Positions 23,707 to 31,612 of a stretch of DNA of 47,931 nt are shown here, piece after piece. Position 1 is the stretch's first letter, and every line of letters starts with the position of its first letter. Below the pieces are notes generated by a model. The model was not told the origin of the DNA and ran no database searches. It saw only the letters and a list, made by a program, of their open reading frames with translations. Source of the DNA: Lactobacillus sp. HBUAS51381 (GTDB lineage: Bacteria; Bacillota; Bacilli; Lactobacillales; Lactobacillaceae); contig NZ_JAAVSC010000021.1 in assembly GCF_012641095.1 (NCBI RefSeq), positions 1-47,931 on the forward strand, given 5' to 3'. The position numbers and the translations under genes were made by a program.

Positions 23707-23869
23707 ATGGAGCCGGCCGTGCGCGTGAAGTTAGCTGGCGTTTCTGGGCAGCTTACTTCACTGGACGATCTTGGAGACTTGCGGTCTTGGCAAGGCTTCA
23801 AGTCGAGGTAAAAGACCGTTCTTTGGCTTTTGCCGGTCCCACAGCAGGCGGAATCCCTGGCAGCCGGAA
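23707..23869 (-). repeat. Structured intergenic repeat, copy 3 (inverted)
   Basis: Read on the minus strand it runs from CCGGCTGCCAGGGATTCC through CCGCCTGCTGTGG to CGGCCGGCTCCAT and aligns along its whole length with copy 2. Its hairpins are GACTTG/CAAGTC and GTGAAGT/ACTTCAC, so the arms changed together relative to copy 2. Confidence 0.68.
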
Positions 23870-23916
23870 GCGAACCCGCAAATAGTAAGGCAGACCGGCC
23901 ATTCAACGACTAAGGC

Positions 23917-24609
23917 TTACTTGAGGTGTTCGTTGGTGATGGCCTCAATGTCGGCTTTAGCAATCTTGGCCATGTTCTTCTTGAGGTGTTTGACGTCATT
24001 CTTGTTGGTGATGAAGCCGGATTCGACCAGGCTGTAGTCGATTCCTCGGTGCCGCAGGACGTTACAGTTCCGCAGGTTGGTCCGGTAGCTGTAACCGTTG
24101 TAGGCCTTGTTCAAACCAACGTATTTCTTAATGACCTTGGCCAACCGTTTGTCCCGTTTCGTCGGGTGCTTCTTGTGAATGATGACGTGACCACCATGAC
24201 CGGCCGGGGCGTCCAAATGGAACATGATGACCGTGGTCTTCTTGTTAATCTTGTAGGATCCCTTGTGATGATAGAGGGTATCGCTGACCAGATTCTTCTT
24301 GGGATTGTAGAACGTGATGGTGCTCCCCTTCACCTGCTTGGCGTATTTGCGTAGCTGCGGAAGCATGTGTTTGCGCAAGAAGGTGGCTTCCGTGGTCCCG
24401 TTACCCCGGGCGCCAGGATCGCCGGCCCCGTGGCCCATGACGATGAGGTAGTGTTTCTTGGCCTTGGGGTTCGCCTTAGCCTTTTTCGCCGTTTTAGACG
24501 TGGTCGTCTTGCTGGCGGCGTTTGCGGTTGTGACCGTGGTGGTGGCCAGTGCTAAAGGTAAAAGTAGCATGAGACCGGCCACAAAACCAAATTTCCAATG
24601 ATGTTTCAT
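23917..24609 (-). CDS. Secreted N-acetylmuramoyl-L-alanine amidase (Amidase_3-like)
   Basis: A 230-residue secreted protein that probably cleaves the lactyl-amide bond between MurNAc and L-Ala in peptidoglycan. The signal peptide (FGFVAGLMLLLPLALATTTVTTANA) ends near residue 31, and a Lys/Ala/Thr-rich linker runs to about 52. The catalytic domain has the zinc-site pattern of Amidase_3: His60 in MGHGAGDPGA, Glu74 in TTEATFLRK, His131 in FHLDAP and the catalytic Glu196 in SLVESGFITN. It is short for the family and has no wall-binding repeats; the basic linker may bind the wall. The ATG at 24609 is well placed, but its Shine-Dalgarno is AAGGAG at about 13 bases. Confidence 0.84.
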   Translation of the reverse strand: MKHHWKFGFVAGLMLLLPLALATTTVTTANAASKTTTSKTAKKAKANPKAKKHYLIVMGHGAGDPGARGNGTTEATFLRKHMLPQLRKYAKQVKGSTITFYNPKKNLVSDTLYHHKGSYKINKKTTVIMFHLDAPAGHGGHVIIHKKHPTKRDKRLAKVIKKYVGLNKAYNGYSYRTNLRNCNVLRHRGIDYSLVESGFITNKNDVKHLKKNMAKIAKADIEAITNEHLK

Positions 24610-24717
24610 CCGAATCGACTCCTTATGTATGGTAATTAACGTCTTTAATCATACACCAAAAATACCAAATGTAGACGCTTAGTACCAAACTAAAAGTTAA
24701 AAACTTGTGAACTCGAT

Positions 24718-24736
24718 CCAGACCAAATTTGGCGAA
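24718..24736 (+). repeat. Short intergenic repeat, copy 2
   Basis: CCAGACCAAATTTGGCGAA is the partner of 19000-19018. Its core CCAAATTTGG is palindromic in this copy. Confidence 0.5.
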
Positions 24737-24896
24737 GGACAGTGTACGCCCGCCATAAATTGCGGAGATATTGACGAATGCGGCGAGGGGGGGGCTTTTA
24801 GATACTAAACCGAAAGAACATTATAGTTAGTAAAGAATAATGCAAGGCACCTCACCCTAATAGTTAAAGGTGGTTCACATTTTTACTCGCCTTACA

Positions 24897-24918
24897 CGTT
24901 TGTTACGCTATTAACGGC
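24897..24918 (+). promoter_or_regulatory. Shared upstream motif of Mor-like gene 1
   Basis: The 22 bases here match 26840-26861 at 18 positions, with the core TACGCTA and flanking CGTTTG and CGGC. Both copies lie just upstream of paralogous Mor-like genes, so the motif may be a promoter or operator carried along in the duplication. Confidence 0.5.
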
Positions 24919-24950
24919 GAAAAACCATATTAATTGAGGAGGAATTTGCC

Positions 24951-25226
24951 ATGTCAATGCGTGTGGATTTATTACAGGAGTCTTACGCCCAGCTATACGA
25001 GCTATTGGGAGAGGATTTAACGGAACAGGTTTATGAGATGTATCGGGGGCGGCAGATTTCATTTCCCATGCGACTCTACAACCGCGATAAAGTGGCCAAA
25101 CAAATTGTTGAGGAATATGACGGTCATAACCTGGCACAATTAACCAAAAAATATGATTATTCGCAGCGTTGGATTCGGCAAATTATTCAAAAGAGTCGGG
25201 AAGATGCCAAGCAGGGACCGAAGTAA
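24951..25226 (+). CDS. Mor-like helix-turn-helix regulator 1
   Basis: A 91-residue protein resembling the C-terminal part of Mor/C family activators (named after phage Mu Mor). The segment RQISFPMRLYNRDKVAKQIVEEYDGHNLAQLTKKYDYSQRWIRQIIQ holds the strand-turn-strand intertwining element and the helix-turn-helix. The N-terminal YAQLYELLGEDLTEQVYEMY is the dimerisation helix region. It has an excellent GAGGAGGAA ribosome-binding site. It is about 75% identical by eye to the gene at 26891. Such chromosomal Mor-like proteins are common in lactobacilli, but targets are unknown. Confidence 0.8.
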   Translation: MSMRVDLLQESYAQLYELLGEDLTEQVYEMYRGRQISFPMRLYNRDKVAKQIVEEYDGHNLAQLTKKYDYSQRWIRQIIQKSREDAKQGPK

Positions 25227-25370
25227 ATGCGGGAATGCCCTACGGCAAGTTTGCTAGATTCTTTAGGGGACATCAGGGATGTTGCCGTGGTCTTCTTTGG
25301 TTCCAACCGGTAAGTGAGGCCCTGAAGGTGTTCCACTTTGATGCCCAGTAATCATTTAAGACAGACGTTA

Positions 25371-25406
25371 AAAGGCTTGTCTCGCATTGCGAGGCAGGCC
25401 CTTTTT
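25371..25406. terminator. Terminator between Mor-like gene 1 and the WYL regulator
   Basis: GGCTTGTCTCGC (25374-25385) pairs with GCGAGGCAGGCC (25389-25400), allowing one mismatch and one G-U pair, around a three-base loop. CTTTTTG follows on the plus strand and an A-run precedes it. Confidence 0.82.
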
Positions 25407-25493
25407 GACTAGCGGACGGTGGTGTGGCCAAGCTGTTCGGCTTGACGCTTGCCAACTGATTCTCGCCAGGAAACTTATATTCTGGTTAACGCG

Positions 25494-26438
25494 TTAGTAC
25501 CGGGCCAACATGCGTTGGAGTTCTGCGCGCATGCTGGCCGCAAACTCCTGGGGCGCCGTGACTTGGACGTTCGCGCCCTGACTAAGTAGCCACATCTTGG
25601 CGCCGGTGTCGAAGGTGGTGGCGGCAATTAAGACGGCGCCCTCATCCGGATACCGTGCCGTTATTTTTGCGGTGGGAAACCGGTCGAGGGCGGCCTCGGG
25701 AATTCCCCAGAACTTGAATTGCAGGTTAATCTTCTGGCCGGGCTGCATGTACTGGATGAATTGGCGGAGCTCGCCTTCCTCGACGCGCTCGGCCCGGGAA
25801 CGGGGGATGGGTTGCGTCGTCGTTTGCAAATGGCGGATGCGGTCCACCCGATAGAAGAGATTCTGCTGGTAACGCGGATTGTAGGCGATGACGTAGAAGT
25901 AGAATTCGGAAAAGATGATGGCCGCCGGGAGAATCGTGCGGGTGACCAGCTCACCGTGTTGGCGTTGGTAGGTAATGGTCACGGGTTGCTTGTGGGTGAT
26001 GAATTGACTCAACTGCCAGACGGCATTGAGGAGGGGCTGATCGTGGTGCAGGGGGCGATAGTAAAAGCGTTCGTTTTTGATAATTGGTTTAATTTCACTT
26101 TGATCTTCGGGGGAAATTAAACGGAGGAGGCCGTCGATGGTCTGGGTCATCTCGGCCTTGGTGAGCGCCCGGCTGGCGAGGGCAATCTTGATTAACAGAA
26201 GGATGGCCTGCTTAGAAACGGTGGCCTGCGTGGTACTGAGCTGATAGCCGCCCAGTTGGCGTCGATAAGTGAGGCGGTAAAACAGGTGTTGTTCGGCGAT
26301 GAATTGACGAATTTGACTAAAATCGCGCTGGATGACCCGGGGGCTGACGTGAAATTGGTCGGCTAGCGCTTGTTTCTTGACCAGATGACCGGTCATGAGG
26401 GATTGAAAGATCGTGAGTTGACGGTAGGCGGCATTCAT
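25494..26438 (-). CDS. WYL-domain transcriptional regulator (DeoR-type HTH)
   Basis: A 314-residue regulator with an N-terminal winged helix-turn-helix (ALADQFHVSPRVIQRDFSQIRQFI, about 24-47), a middle helical region and a WYL-type ligand-binding domain (about 140-225; ITYQRQHGELVTRTILPAAIIFSEFYFYVIAYNP, in which FYFYVIAY replaces the canonical WYL). A C-terminal WCX-like extension runs from about 235 to the end. WYL proteins sense nucleic-acid fragments or small ligands and often control defence or stress genes. GGAG lies eight bases before the ATG. It is flanked on both sides by Mor-like genes on the opposite strand. Confidence 0.85.
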   Translation of the reverse strand: MNAAYRQLTIFQSLMTGHLVKKQALADQFHVSPRVIQRDFSQIRQFIAEQHLFYRLTYRRQLGGYQLSTTQATVSKQAILLLIKIALASRALTKAEMTQTIDGLLRLISPEDQSEIKPIIKNERFYYRPLHHDQPLLNAVWQLSQFITHKQPVTITYQRQHGELVTRTILPAAIIFSEFYFYVIAYNPRYQQNLFYRVDRIRHLQTTTQPIPRSRAERVEEGELRQFIQYMQPGQKINLQFKFWGIPEAALDRFPTAKITARYPDEGAVLIAATTFDTGAKMWLLSQGANVQVTAPQEFAASMRAELQRMLARY

Positions 26439-26528
26439 GGGGAAGACTCCTTTTTTAGTAGGTAGACAAATTCTGTCTAGTTGTCATTGTAGACTGGGGT
26501 TAATTCGTAAGCAAGTGAGGCGACCATT

Positions 26529-26783
26529 GTGGAAGATATTGAGAATTGGCAGGCCCTGTATCGCGAATTGGCCCAGGTCGTGGGGCCAGCCGCCACGAAG
26601 AAGTTATGGGCGTATTTTGGCGGGTCCCAAGTGAGCTTTCCCAAGCGCCTGGCCGATCCGCAACGTGAGGCCGTAGTCATCCGCCAAGAGTATGCGGCAG
26701 GGATGCGGGTGGCCCAGTTAGCACGGCGCCACAATTATTCTAGCCGCACGATTCGACGAATATTAGCGCAGTCCTCGGCATAA
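26529..26783 (+). CDS. Mor-like helix-turn-helix regulator 2 (divergent)
   Basis: An 84-residue protein with the same layout as its two neighbours but only distantly similar: an N-terminal helix (WQALYRELAQVVGPAATKKLWAYF), a strand segment GSQVSFPKRL and the helix-turn-helix IRQEYAAGMRVAQLARRHNYSSRTIRRIL. The start is GTG at 26529 with GAGG eight bases upstream. It is transcribed divergently from the WYL regulator, 90 bases away, so the two probably share a control region. Confidence 0.75.
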   Translation: MEDIENWQALYRELAQVVGPAATKKLWAYFGGSQVSFPKRLADPQREAVVIRQEYAAGMRVAQLARRHNYSSRTIRRILAQSSA

Positions 26784-26839
26784 TGCTGGGCAATCTGCCG
26801 GTGACGGGCGTGGCCAAAGTCATTTCCCCCGGCAGTGCG

Positions 26840-26861
26840 CGTTTGCTACGCTAATGGCGGC
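26840..26861 (+). promoter_or_regulatory. Shared upstream motif of Mor-like gene 3
   Basis: This is the partner of 24897-24918, with 18 of 22 positions identical. It ends 14 bases before the AAGGAG ribosome-binding site of the gene at 26891. Confidence 0.5.
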
Positions 26862-26890
26862 AGATCTAGCCAAAAAGGAGACGGTATTTG

Positions 26891-27157
26891 ATGACAGTAC
26901 ACGTGGATTTATTGCAAGAGTCCTATGCACAACTATACGAAGTGGTGGGAGAAGACTTGCTGCTGAGGCTTTATGACCTCTACCGGGGCCAACAGATCTC
27001 ATTTCCCATGCGGCTCTACAACCGTGATAAGGTGGCCCAACAGATTGTCACGGAGTATGACGGCCATAACATGGCGGCGCTCACGCGGAAGTATGATTAC
27101 TCCCAGCGGTGGGTGCGGCAGATGATTCAGGCGGATCGCGAAGCGCACAAGTCGTGA
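26891..27157 (+). CDS. Mor-like helix-turn-helix regulator 3
   Basis: An 88-residue paralogue of the gene at 24951-25226, sharing VDLLQESYAQLYE, the FPMRLYNRDKVA segment, IV.EYDGHN and the KYDYSQRW(V/I)RQ recognition helix. The ATG at 26891 follows AAGGAG by ten bases; a TTG immediately before it is less likely. Sequence differences are spread over the first half, while the strand and helix-turn-helix region is nearly unchanged, so both proteins may recognise the same DNA site and could form heterodimers. No terminator with a T-run follows directly. Confidence 0.8.
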   Translation: MTVHVDLLQESYAQLYEVVGEDLLLRLYDLYRGQQISFPMRLYNRDKVAQQIVTEYDGHNMAALTRKYDYSQRWVRQMIQADREAHKS

Positions 27158-27210
27158 CCGGGTGGATGTCTCCGCGGGGCCTTGCGTGAGCTAACCTTAA
27201 GCAAGCAAAA

Positions 27211-27250
27211 ACGAACGCCTGTCCCTAAATATCTCGGGGCAGGCGTTCGT
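27211..27250. other. Long symmetric hairpin without T-run
   Basis: ACGAACGCCTGTCCC (27211-27225) pairs with GGGGCAGGCGTTCGT (27236-27250) with one mismatch. No U-tract follows in the plus direction. It may act with the adjacent hairpin as the end of the Mor-like transcript. Confidence 0.6.
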
Positions 27251-27273
27251 GGTTCCACAGGCGTGGGGCTGTG

Positions 27274-27306
27274 AAAAAACGCCGCGGCTACTAAGTGGTA
27301 GCGGCG
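27274..27306 (-). terminator. Terminator of the DUF2798 gene
   Basis: CGCCG and CGGCG with inner CTAC/GTAG form the stem. On the minus strand GTTTTTTC follows. Confidence 0.75.
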
Positions 27307-27319
27307 ACGTTCAGTTTGA

Positions 27320-27826
27320 TTAATCTTCGAGTGATTCGGGTTCTAAATGTTCGGCAGCGGGGGTCGTCTTCTTTTGGACGAAGCCCAGGATGGCCCGGGC
27401 GATGGGACCCACCACGATCAATTGGAGTGGCAGGGCCATGAATAGGTTAAAGATCCAGGTGTGCAGGTACGTCAAGAAGACGTTGTCCCCAAAGTTCTGG
27501 GTCACGATCATGCCAAATAGCGACATCAGGGTGACCATCCCGGCCACCATCATGCAGGAGATGGTCAGGGCGATTCGAATTTGTTTTTTCTTCATGTAAT
27601 CATTTAGAATGAATTTGAAGAAGATGGCCTTGACGCTGGGGCCGATGATGCCCAGATCACAAATGGCGGCGACCAGCAGCGCTAATGGGTAGCCCGTCAA
27701 CACCTCGCGAATGAAGTGGTGAGAGAAACCGTCAGCTAAGGCGATGTTGTAGCCAGCCATGACCAGGACCATGAGGCCCGCCATGACGGCAGTAAATAAG
27801 AGTTCTTCTTTAAAGTTTTTAGGCAT
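27320..27826 (-). CDS. DUF2798-family membrane protein
   Basis: A 168-residue protein with four predicted membrane helices arranged as two repeats: FTAVMAGLMVLVMAGYNIAL plus YPLALLVAAICDLGIIGPSVKAIFFKF, then ALTISCMMVAGMVTLMSLFGMI plus WIFNLFMALPLQLIVVGPIARAI. This internal duplication and the (L/I)(V/G)GP motif are typical of DUF2798. The function of the family is unknown. The acidic tail HLEPESLED is cytoplasmic. GGAG lies about nine bases before the ATG. It forms a single-gene unit. Confidence 0.82.
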   Translation of the reverse strand: MPKNFKEELLFTAVMAGLMVLVMAGYNIALADGFSHHFIREVLTGYPLALLVAAICDLGIIGPSVKAIFFKFILNDYMKKKQIRIALTISCMMVAGMVTLMSLFGMIVTQNFGDNVFLTYLHTWIFNLFMALPLQLIVVGPIARAILGFVQKKTTPAAEHLEPESLED

Positions 27827-28276
27827 TGTGTTGCTCCTCGTTTGTATTTCCCACGAGTCGTTAGCATAGCATGTTTTGTTTCATTTCGTAAGACATATTT
27901 TGAAAATAAATGAAAAGAGCGCTTACTTGGTGTCGCGAAAAGGACCCGGTGATTGATGAATAGCTCTGGTTTAATAATACTAATAGAAGGAATTGCACAT
28001 AAATTAGTAAATGAGCAAGCGGAAATAAGCGAAATTCGGAGGGTCACGCGCGATGACGATAGTCGACGAGTCAAATTGATGTTGAGGTTGGCACTGTGAG
28101 TGCGGCGAAAAACGTGAGAAATGGCTTTTGGGGAGAAGTCGGTTTTATGTGCGAAATTAATAAATACGTTGGGGCATTTCAGGTGGTGAAAACTAATTTT
28201 TCAGTCTTTCAGTTCTTACATATGTGGTTTTATTTTTCATGAAATTAGCCTAAACTACTATGAGGAGGTTTTTTAA
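27827..28276. other. Intergenic region with a doubtful small ORF
   Basis: The region carries a partial cre-like AGAGCGCTTACT at about 27915-27926 upstream of the DUF2798 gene. A 47-codon ORF at 27956-28099 (plus) has a charged, helix-like translation (NEQAEISEIRRVTRDDDSRR) but no ribosome-binding site, so it may be a gene remnant. The MFS gene's ribosome-binding site GAGGAGG is at 28261-28267. Confidence 0.35.
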
Positions 28277-29467
28277 GTGAAGACACAAGAAGCAACACTG
28301 TCTAAGCGGACAATCCTACTCATGGCGGTGGTCACCGGGGTTATTGTGGCCAATTTGAATTTTATTCAACCCATTGAGAACCTGATTGCCGCAGACTTTG
28401 ATATTTCCAAGGCAACGGTGGGGACGCTAGCCATGGTGACCCAACTGGGCTATGCGTTTGGCCTATTGTTGATTGTTCCGTTGGGAGACATCTTCGATCG
28501 CTATCAGCTTATTCAATTTATGATGGTGCTTTCGATCTTTTCGTTACTCTTAGCCTTTTGGGCGCCCAATGCCGGTATCTTTGCGGTCGCCACGGCTCTG
28601 GTCGGCATTACGTCGGTCGCCCCCCAGATTATTATTCCTTATGCGGGGTATCTCGCGCCGGCACTACAGCGGGGACGTGTACTGGGCATCGTGCTCAGTG
28701 GACTGTTGACGGGGATTCTACTGTCGCGGTCGTTTAGTGGCCTGCTGGGGAGTATCATGCCTTGGCAGGATATCTACCTCGTTGCTGCGGGAATCGACCT
28801 GATTTTCTTGGTTATTGTCCATTATCGATTGCCGCAAGATGCACGGGGGCATCAGGATTTGCGCTACTGGTCGGTGATTGGCATGTTGCCTAAATTATTC
28901 ACGAGCCAGCGCGCGTTACGCGGGTCAGCGATTAATGGCTTCTGCCTGTTCGGCATGTCCAACGTGCTGTGGTCAACGCTGGCCTTTTACCTGGCCGCAA
29001 CCTATCATCTCGGCAGTAACGTTGCTGGCTTACTCGGTTTACTGGGGATTGCCGGTGTACTGGCGGCGCCGATGATTGGTAACCTGGTCGATCAACGGTC
29101 GCCCCGCCTCACGATTACCTTGTCGATGGCGCTTTCCGGGGTTGCCTTCGTCATCTTCTGGTTCGGCGGCCACTGGATGGTTGGTCTGATCTTGGGCATT
29201 ATCTTACTGGATCTGGGCACTCAGTTCAGTCAGGTCTCCAACCAAGCCATCGTGCAGTCGTTGAACCGCAAGCTAAGTAGTCGAAATAATTCGGTCTTCA
29301 TGTTTAGTTATTTTCTCGGCGGCTCGATTGGTACCTTGGCCGCAACCTGGGCGTGGACCCACGCCGGTTGGCTCGGTGTCTGTGGCGTAGCGGCGGCCTT
29401 TCTGGTGGTTGCGTTGCTCGGTCACTGGGTGATTGGGGAGCCGAAGAAGTTGAGTGTGGAAGCGTAA
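28277..29467 (+). CDS. MFS transporter (DHA1-like)
   Basis: A 396-residue, twelve-span major facilitator protein. The N-terminal half has NLNFIQPIENLIAADFDISKATVGTLAMVTQLGYAFGLLLIVPLGDIFDRYQLI with a motif-A-like GDIFDRY loop at about 71-77. The second half begins near residue 210. The overall layout fits DHA1 drug or metabolite exporters of the YfnC/YwfA-like kind; the substrate is unknown. The start is GTG at 28277 with GAGGAGG nine bases upstream. It is a single-gene unit ended by a strong terminator. Confidence 0.85.
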   Translation: MKTQEATLSKRTILLMAVVTGVIVANLNFIQPIENLIAADFDISKATVGTLAMVTQLGYAFGLLLIVPLGDIFDRYQLIQFMMVLSIFSLLLAFWAPNAGIFAVATALVGITSVAPQIIIPYAGYLAPALQRGRVLGIVLSGLLTGILLSRSFSGLLGSIMPWQDIYLVAAGIDLIFLVIVHYRLPQDARGHQDLRYWSVIGMLPKLFTSQRALRGSAINGFCLFGMSNVLWSTLAFYLAATYHLGSNVAGLLGLLGIAGVLAAPMIGNLVDQRSPRLTITLSMALSGVAFVIFWFGGHWMVGLILGIILLDLGTQFSQVSNQAIVQSLNRKLSSRNNSVFMFSYFLGGSIGTLAATWAWTHAGWLGVCGVAAAFLVVALLGHWVIGEPKKLSVEA

Positions 29468-29482
29468 TCTATGGGACAAACG

Positions 29483-29520
29483 AAATGCAGCTTACCTGGG
29501 CGGGTAAGCTGCATTTTTTG
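29483..29520. terminator. Bidirectional terminator between convergent genes
   Basis: GCAGCTTACC (29487-29496) pairs with GGTAAGCTGC (29503-29512), with AAAT before and ATTTTTTG after. It serves the MFS gene and probably also the surface-protein gene on the other strand. Confidence 0.88.
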
Positions 29521-29529
29521 ATGATCGGA

Positions 29530-31389
29530 TTATTTTAACGTGCGGACAAACTGCTGATTAGCGGTGATATAGCCACCAGCGACCCGGTAACGCAGGGGGT
29601 CACGCTTGCTAAAGTCGTTGGCGTTGGCATAGTCCCAACCGAGAACTTTAAAGGTGGCGTGAGCTTTCTTGGCGTAGTGGTGGTTACGTTTGGTCAGATT
29701 AGGCGTGGTATAGCGGTTCAGCGCCGTCTTGGCCTGGACGCGTTTAGGCATGACCTGCTTGCCAGCGAAGACGAGGTGCTTATTGCCGGAGACGTAAGTG
29801 CCATTCTTCAACATAAACCGGGTCGTCGCGTTGTGTTTCACGACCTGCTTGACCTGAAGGACTTGGCCCTGGCGATAGTGGGCACGTTTACCAGTCAGAT
29901 TCTTCTGGGTATAAGCGTTGAGTCCCTGGGGATTGATGACGGTGAGCCGTTGTGGGCGCTTGGCATAGTAGGCTTGGGTCACATATTTGGTATTGGCCGT
30001 GATGTAGCCGGTATGCCCAACGGTTTGACTCTGAGCATTGATGTCTTTGACGTGATAACGCAAGGTGCCCGCCTTGGAGGTTGTGCTACCGGTGACTTTG
30101 AAGAGGGGACGATTGCTCTGCGAACGTTTCGCATACCAGGATTGTCGCGTTTTTTGGCTAAAGTCAGGGGACTGATACAACCCAACTTTGCGGGTCGCCG
30201 CAATGATGCTAGGTGTGGCCACATCAGCCGTACTTTTCGCGTAGGTATAAGTGATACTGCGTGCGTTTTCGCTAAACGTGCCCGTCTCGTCACCCGTGGT
30301 CTTAACGAGGGTGTATCCAGCAATGGTGAGCGGTTTAGCCTGGTAATTCTCACCCCAAGCACCGGTGAGCAGCTTATCCGGTTTCAATTGCTGGCCCTGT
30401 TCGTCAACGTAGTGGATGGTGATTGGCTGACTGGGCGTTGGTGTAGGTGTAGGGGTGACGTCGGGTTGATCGGCTTTGAAAACGGGATTAATGATAATTG
30501 TTGCACGTGCAGTTGCCGCGAGGGCGCCATTAACGTGATAGGTGCCGTCACTCTGTGGTTCCAAGAAGTCAATCATGGGCGTTTGAAGTAGTTTAGCGGT
30601 TGTGGCGGCGGTTGCGCCAGGATTGATCTTAGCTAATTGTACATAAAGTTCCTGTGGGTCCTCTGATAGTTGGGAATGCTGGAAAAAGGGCAATGCCACT
30701 TCAATTTTTTTAAAAATTTGTTTAAGGAATTCATCTGGATCATTTTGACTGAGGGTGTCCAGTTCATCAGCAAAAGATGGTGTCTCACCTGCAGATAGGC
30801 TATCTACGGACGATTTGATTTTATCTCGGGGAGTCCCCAAATAGTCCTCTTGGATATCACTAATAGACATACCGTTAGCAAGATTAGATGAACCAACGTG
30901 TAGGTACCAGGCATAACTGTAAGTCGTCGCCGTCAGGATAGTGGTGAATTGCTCAGTTGAAAATTGGCGTTGCTGATTTAATGAAGCATTGATCTGTTGC
31001 GTCATGTAGTCGCCTAATGTTTCACCAGGAGTTAGGGTGAGGGGCTCTTTCGCAAAATCAACCATATTTTGAAGCATACGATTGCTATTAGGTGGATCAA
31101 AGGAATATTTATCCACCATGTTAATAACAAAATTATCATTCGAAAGGGTTTCGCTATCGAAAATCTGACTCGGTTCATCAGAATACCAGGGGACGTTAGT
31201 GGTGCCTGATTCATCGACGTAAGTGGTGTAAGGCCCCTCGACGCCACTAATCTGGTAGGCTTTCTCGTTTTCTGCAGTCTTAGCACTTGGCGAGTTGATG
31301 GTGTCGGCATGGGCGATAGTCGGAGAAAGGCCACCAACCAGGATTATGGCTAGGCCGATGGCTGATAACTGGCGAATAAATGTCGGCAT
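29530..31389 (-). CDS. Large secreted MucBP/DUF5776 surface protein
   Basis: A 619-residue exported protein. The signal peptide (IRQLSAIGLAIILVGGLSPTIAHADT) ends near residue 29. A unique, Asp/Ser-rich helical region covers about 30-310. A proline/threonine hinge (TPTPTPTPSQP) follows, then a MucBP-type domain (ITIHYVDEQGQQL...TGDETGTFSENARSITYTYA, about 325-385). DUF5776-type repeats (about 395-619) contain LFKVTGSTTSKAGTLRYHVKDIN and GYITANTKYV, repeated at the end as GYITANQQFV. These are found on lactobacillus surface proteins and likely bind the cell wall non-covalently, since no LPXTG motif is present. The ATG at 31389 follows AAGGGGTG. Confidence 0.85.
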   Translation of the reverse strand: MPTFIRQLSAIGLAIILVGGLSPTIAHADTINSPSAKTAENEKAYQISGVEGPYTTYVDESGTTNVPWYSDEPSQIFDSETLSNDNFVINMVDKYSFDPPNSNRMLQNMVDFAKEPLTLTPGETLGDYMTQQINASLNQQRQFSTEQFTTILTATTYSYAWYLHVGSSNLANGMSISDIQEDYLGTPRDKIKSSVDSLSAGETPSFADELDTLSQNDPDEFLKQIFKKIEVALPFFQHSQLSEDPQELYVQLAKINPGATAATTAKLLQTPMIDFLEPQSDGTYHVNGALAATARATIIINPVFKADQPDVTPTPTPTPSQPITIHYVDEQGQQLKPDKLLTGAWGENYQAKPLTIAGYTLVKTTGDETGTFSENARSITYTYAKSTADVATPSIIAATRKVGLYQSPDFSQKTRQSWYAKRSQSNRPLFKVTGSTTSKAGTLRYHVKDINAQSQTVGHTGYITANTKYVTQAYYAKRPQRLTVINPQGLNAYTQKNLTGKRAHYRQGQVLQVKQVVKHNATTRFMLKNGTYVSGNKHLVFAGKQVMPKRVQAKTALNRYTTPNLTKRNHHYAKKAHATFKVLGWDYANANDFSKRDPLRYRVAGGYITANQQFVRTLK

Positions 31390-31612
31390 AAAAAGCACCC
31401 CTTATATATTTTATGTATTTACAGGTTCATTCTACCATCAGTACCAATAAAAATGATGCGTGAACGACTGAAATTACAGACCACAAAGTAGTGGAATTGG
31501 GTAGTGACAAACGCCACAATGTAAGCGCTTCATACTCGGTGAGGCAATGTTTTACAAAACAGCGTGAGTATAGCCTAAGCGTCCAGCGGTTAGTCGCAAT
31601 TCAGACTTAAAG

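Larger units (their letters stand above)
23069..23916. other. Long gene-free region with a bidirectional terminator and inverted repeats
   Basis: No reading frame here has a ribosome-binding site and protein-like composition. The region holds the terminator at 23225-23260 and two copies of the structured repeat in opposite orientation (23304-23464 and 23707-23869). Between them is about 240 bases with smaller hairpins, for example GCAGC...GCTGC near 23530-23560. Confidence 0.55.
24610..24950. other. Intergenic region between amidase and first Mor-like gene
   Basis: No gene is evident. Features include repeated TACCAAA motifs (24655-24690), the short repeat at 24718-24736, a GGGGGGGG run near 24787 and the 22-base motif at 24897-24918 shared with the third Mor-like gene. 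Confidence 0.45.

Noticed and set aside
23559-23906. 115-codon minus-strand frame over repeat copy 3
   Set aside because: It is Ser/Arg-rich without domain signal and overlaps a repeat whose conservation follows base-pairing, not codons.
23276-23906. Possible CRISPR array because of repeated hairpin units
   Set aside because: There are only two long, diverged, inverted copies, with no short regular repeats or spacers and no cas genes.
27956-28099. 47-codon plus-strand ORF with charged, helix-like translation
   Set aside because: It has no Shine-Dalgarno and no terminator, so I list it only as a possible remnant.
29659-30591. 310-codon plus-strand open frame across the MucBP/DUF5776 gene
   Set aside because: The minus strand has recognisable domains and a signal peptide. 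The plus frame has no domain, no ribosome-binding site and reflects codon bias of the real gene.
31520-31533. cre-like TGTAAGCGCTTCAT upstream of the surface protein/hrt region
   Set aside because: The left half fits but the right half has three mismatches, and its position relative to either promoter is unclear.
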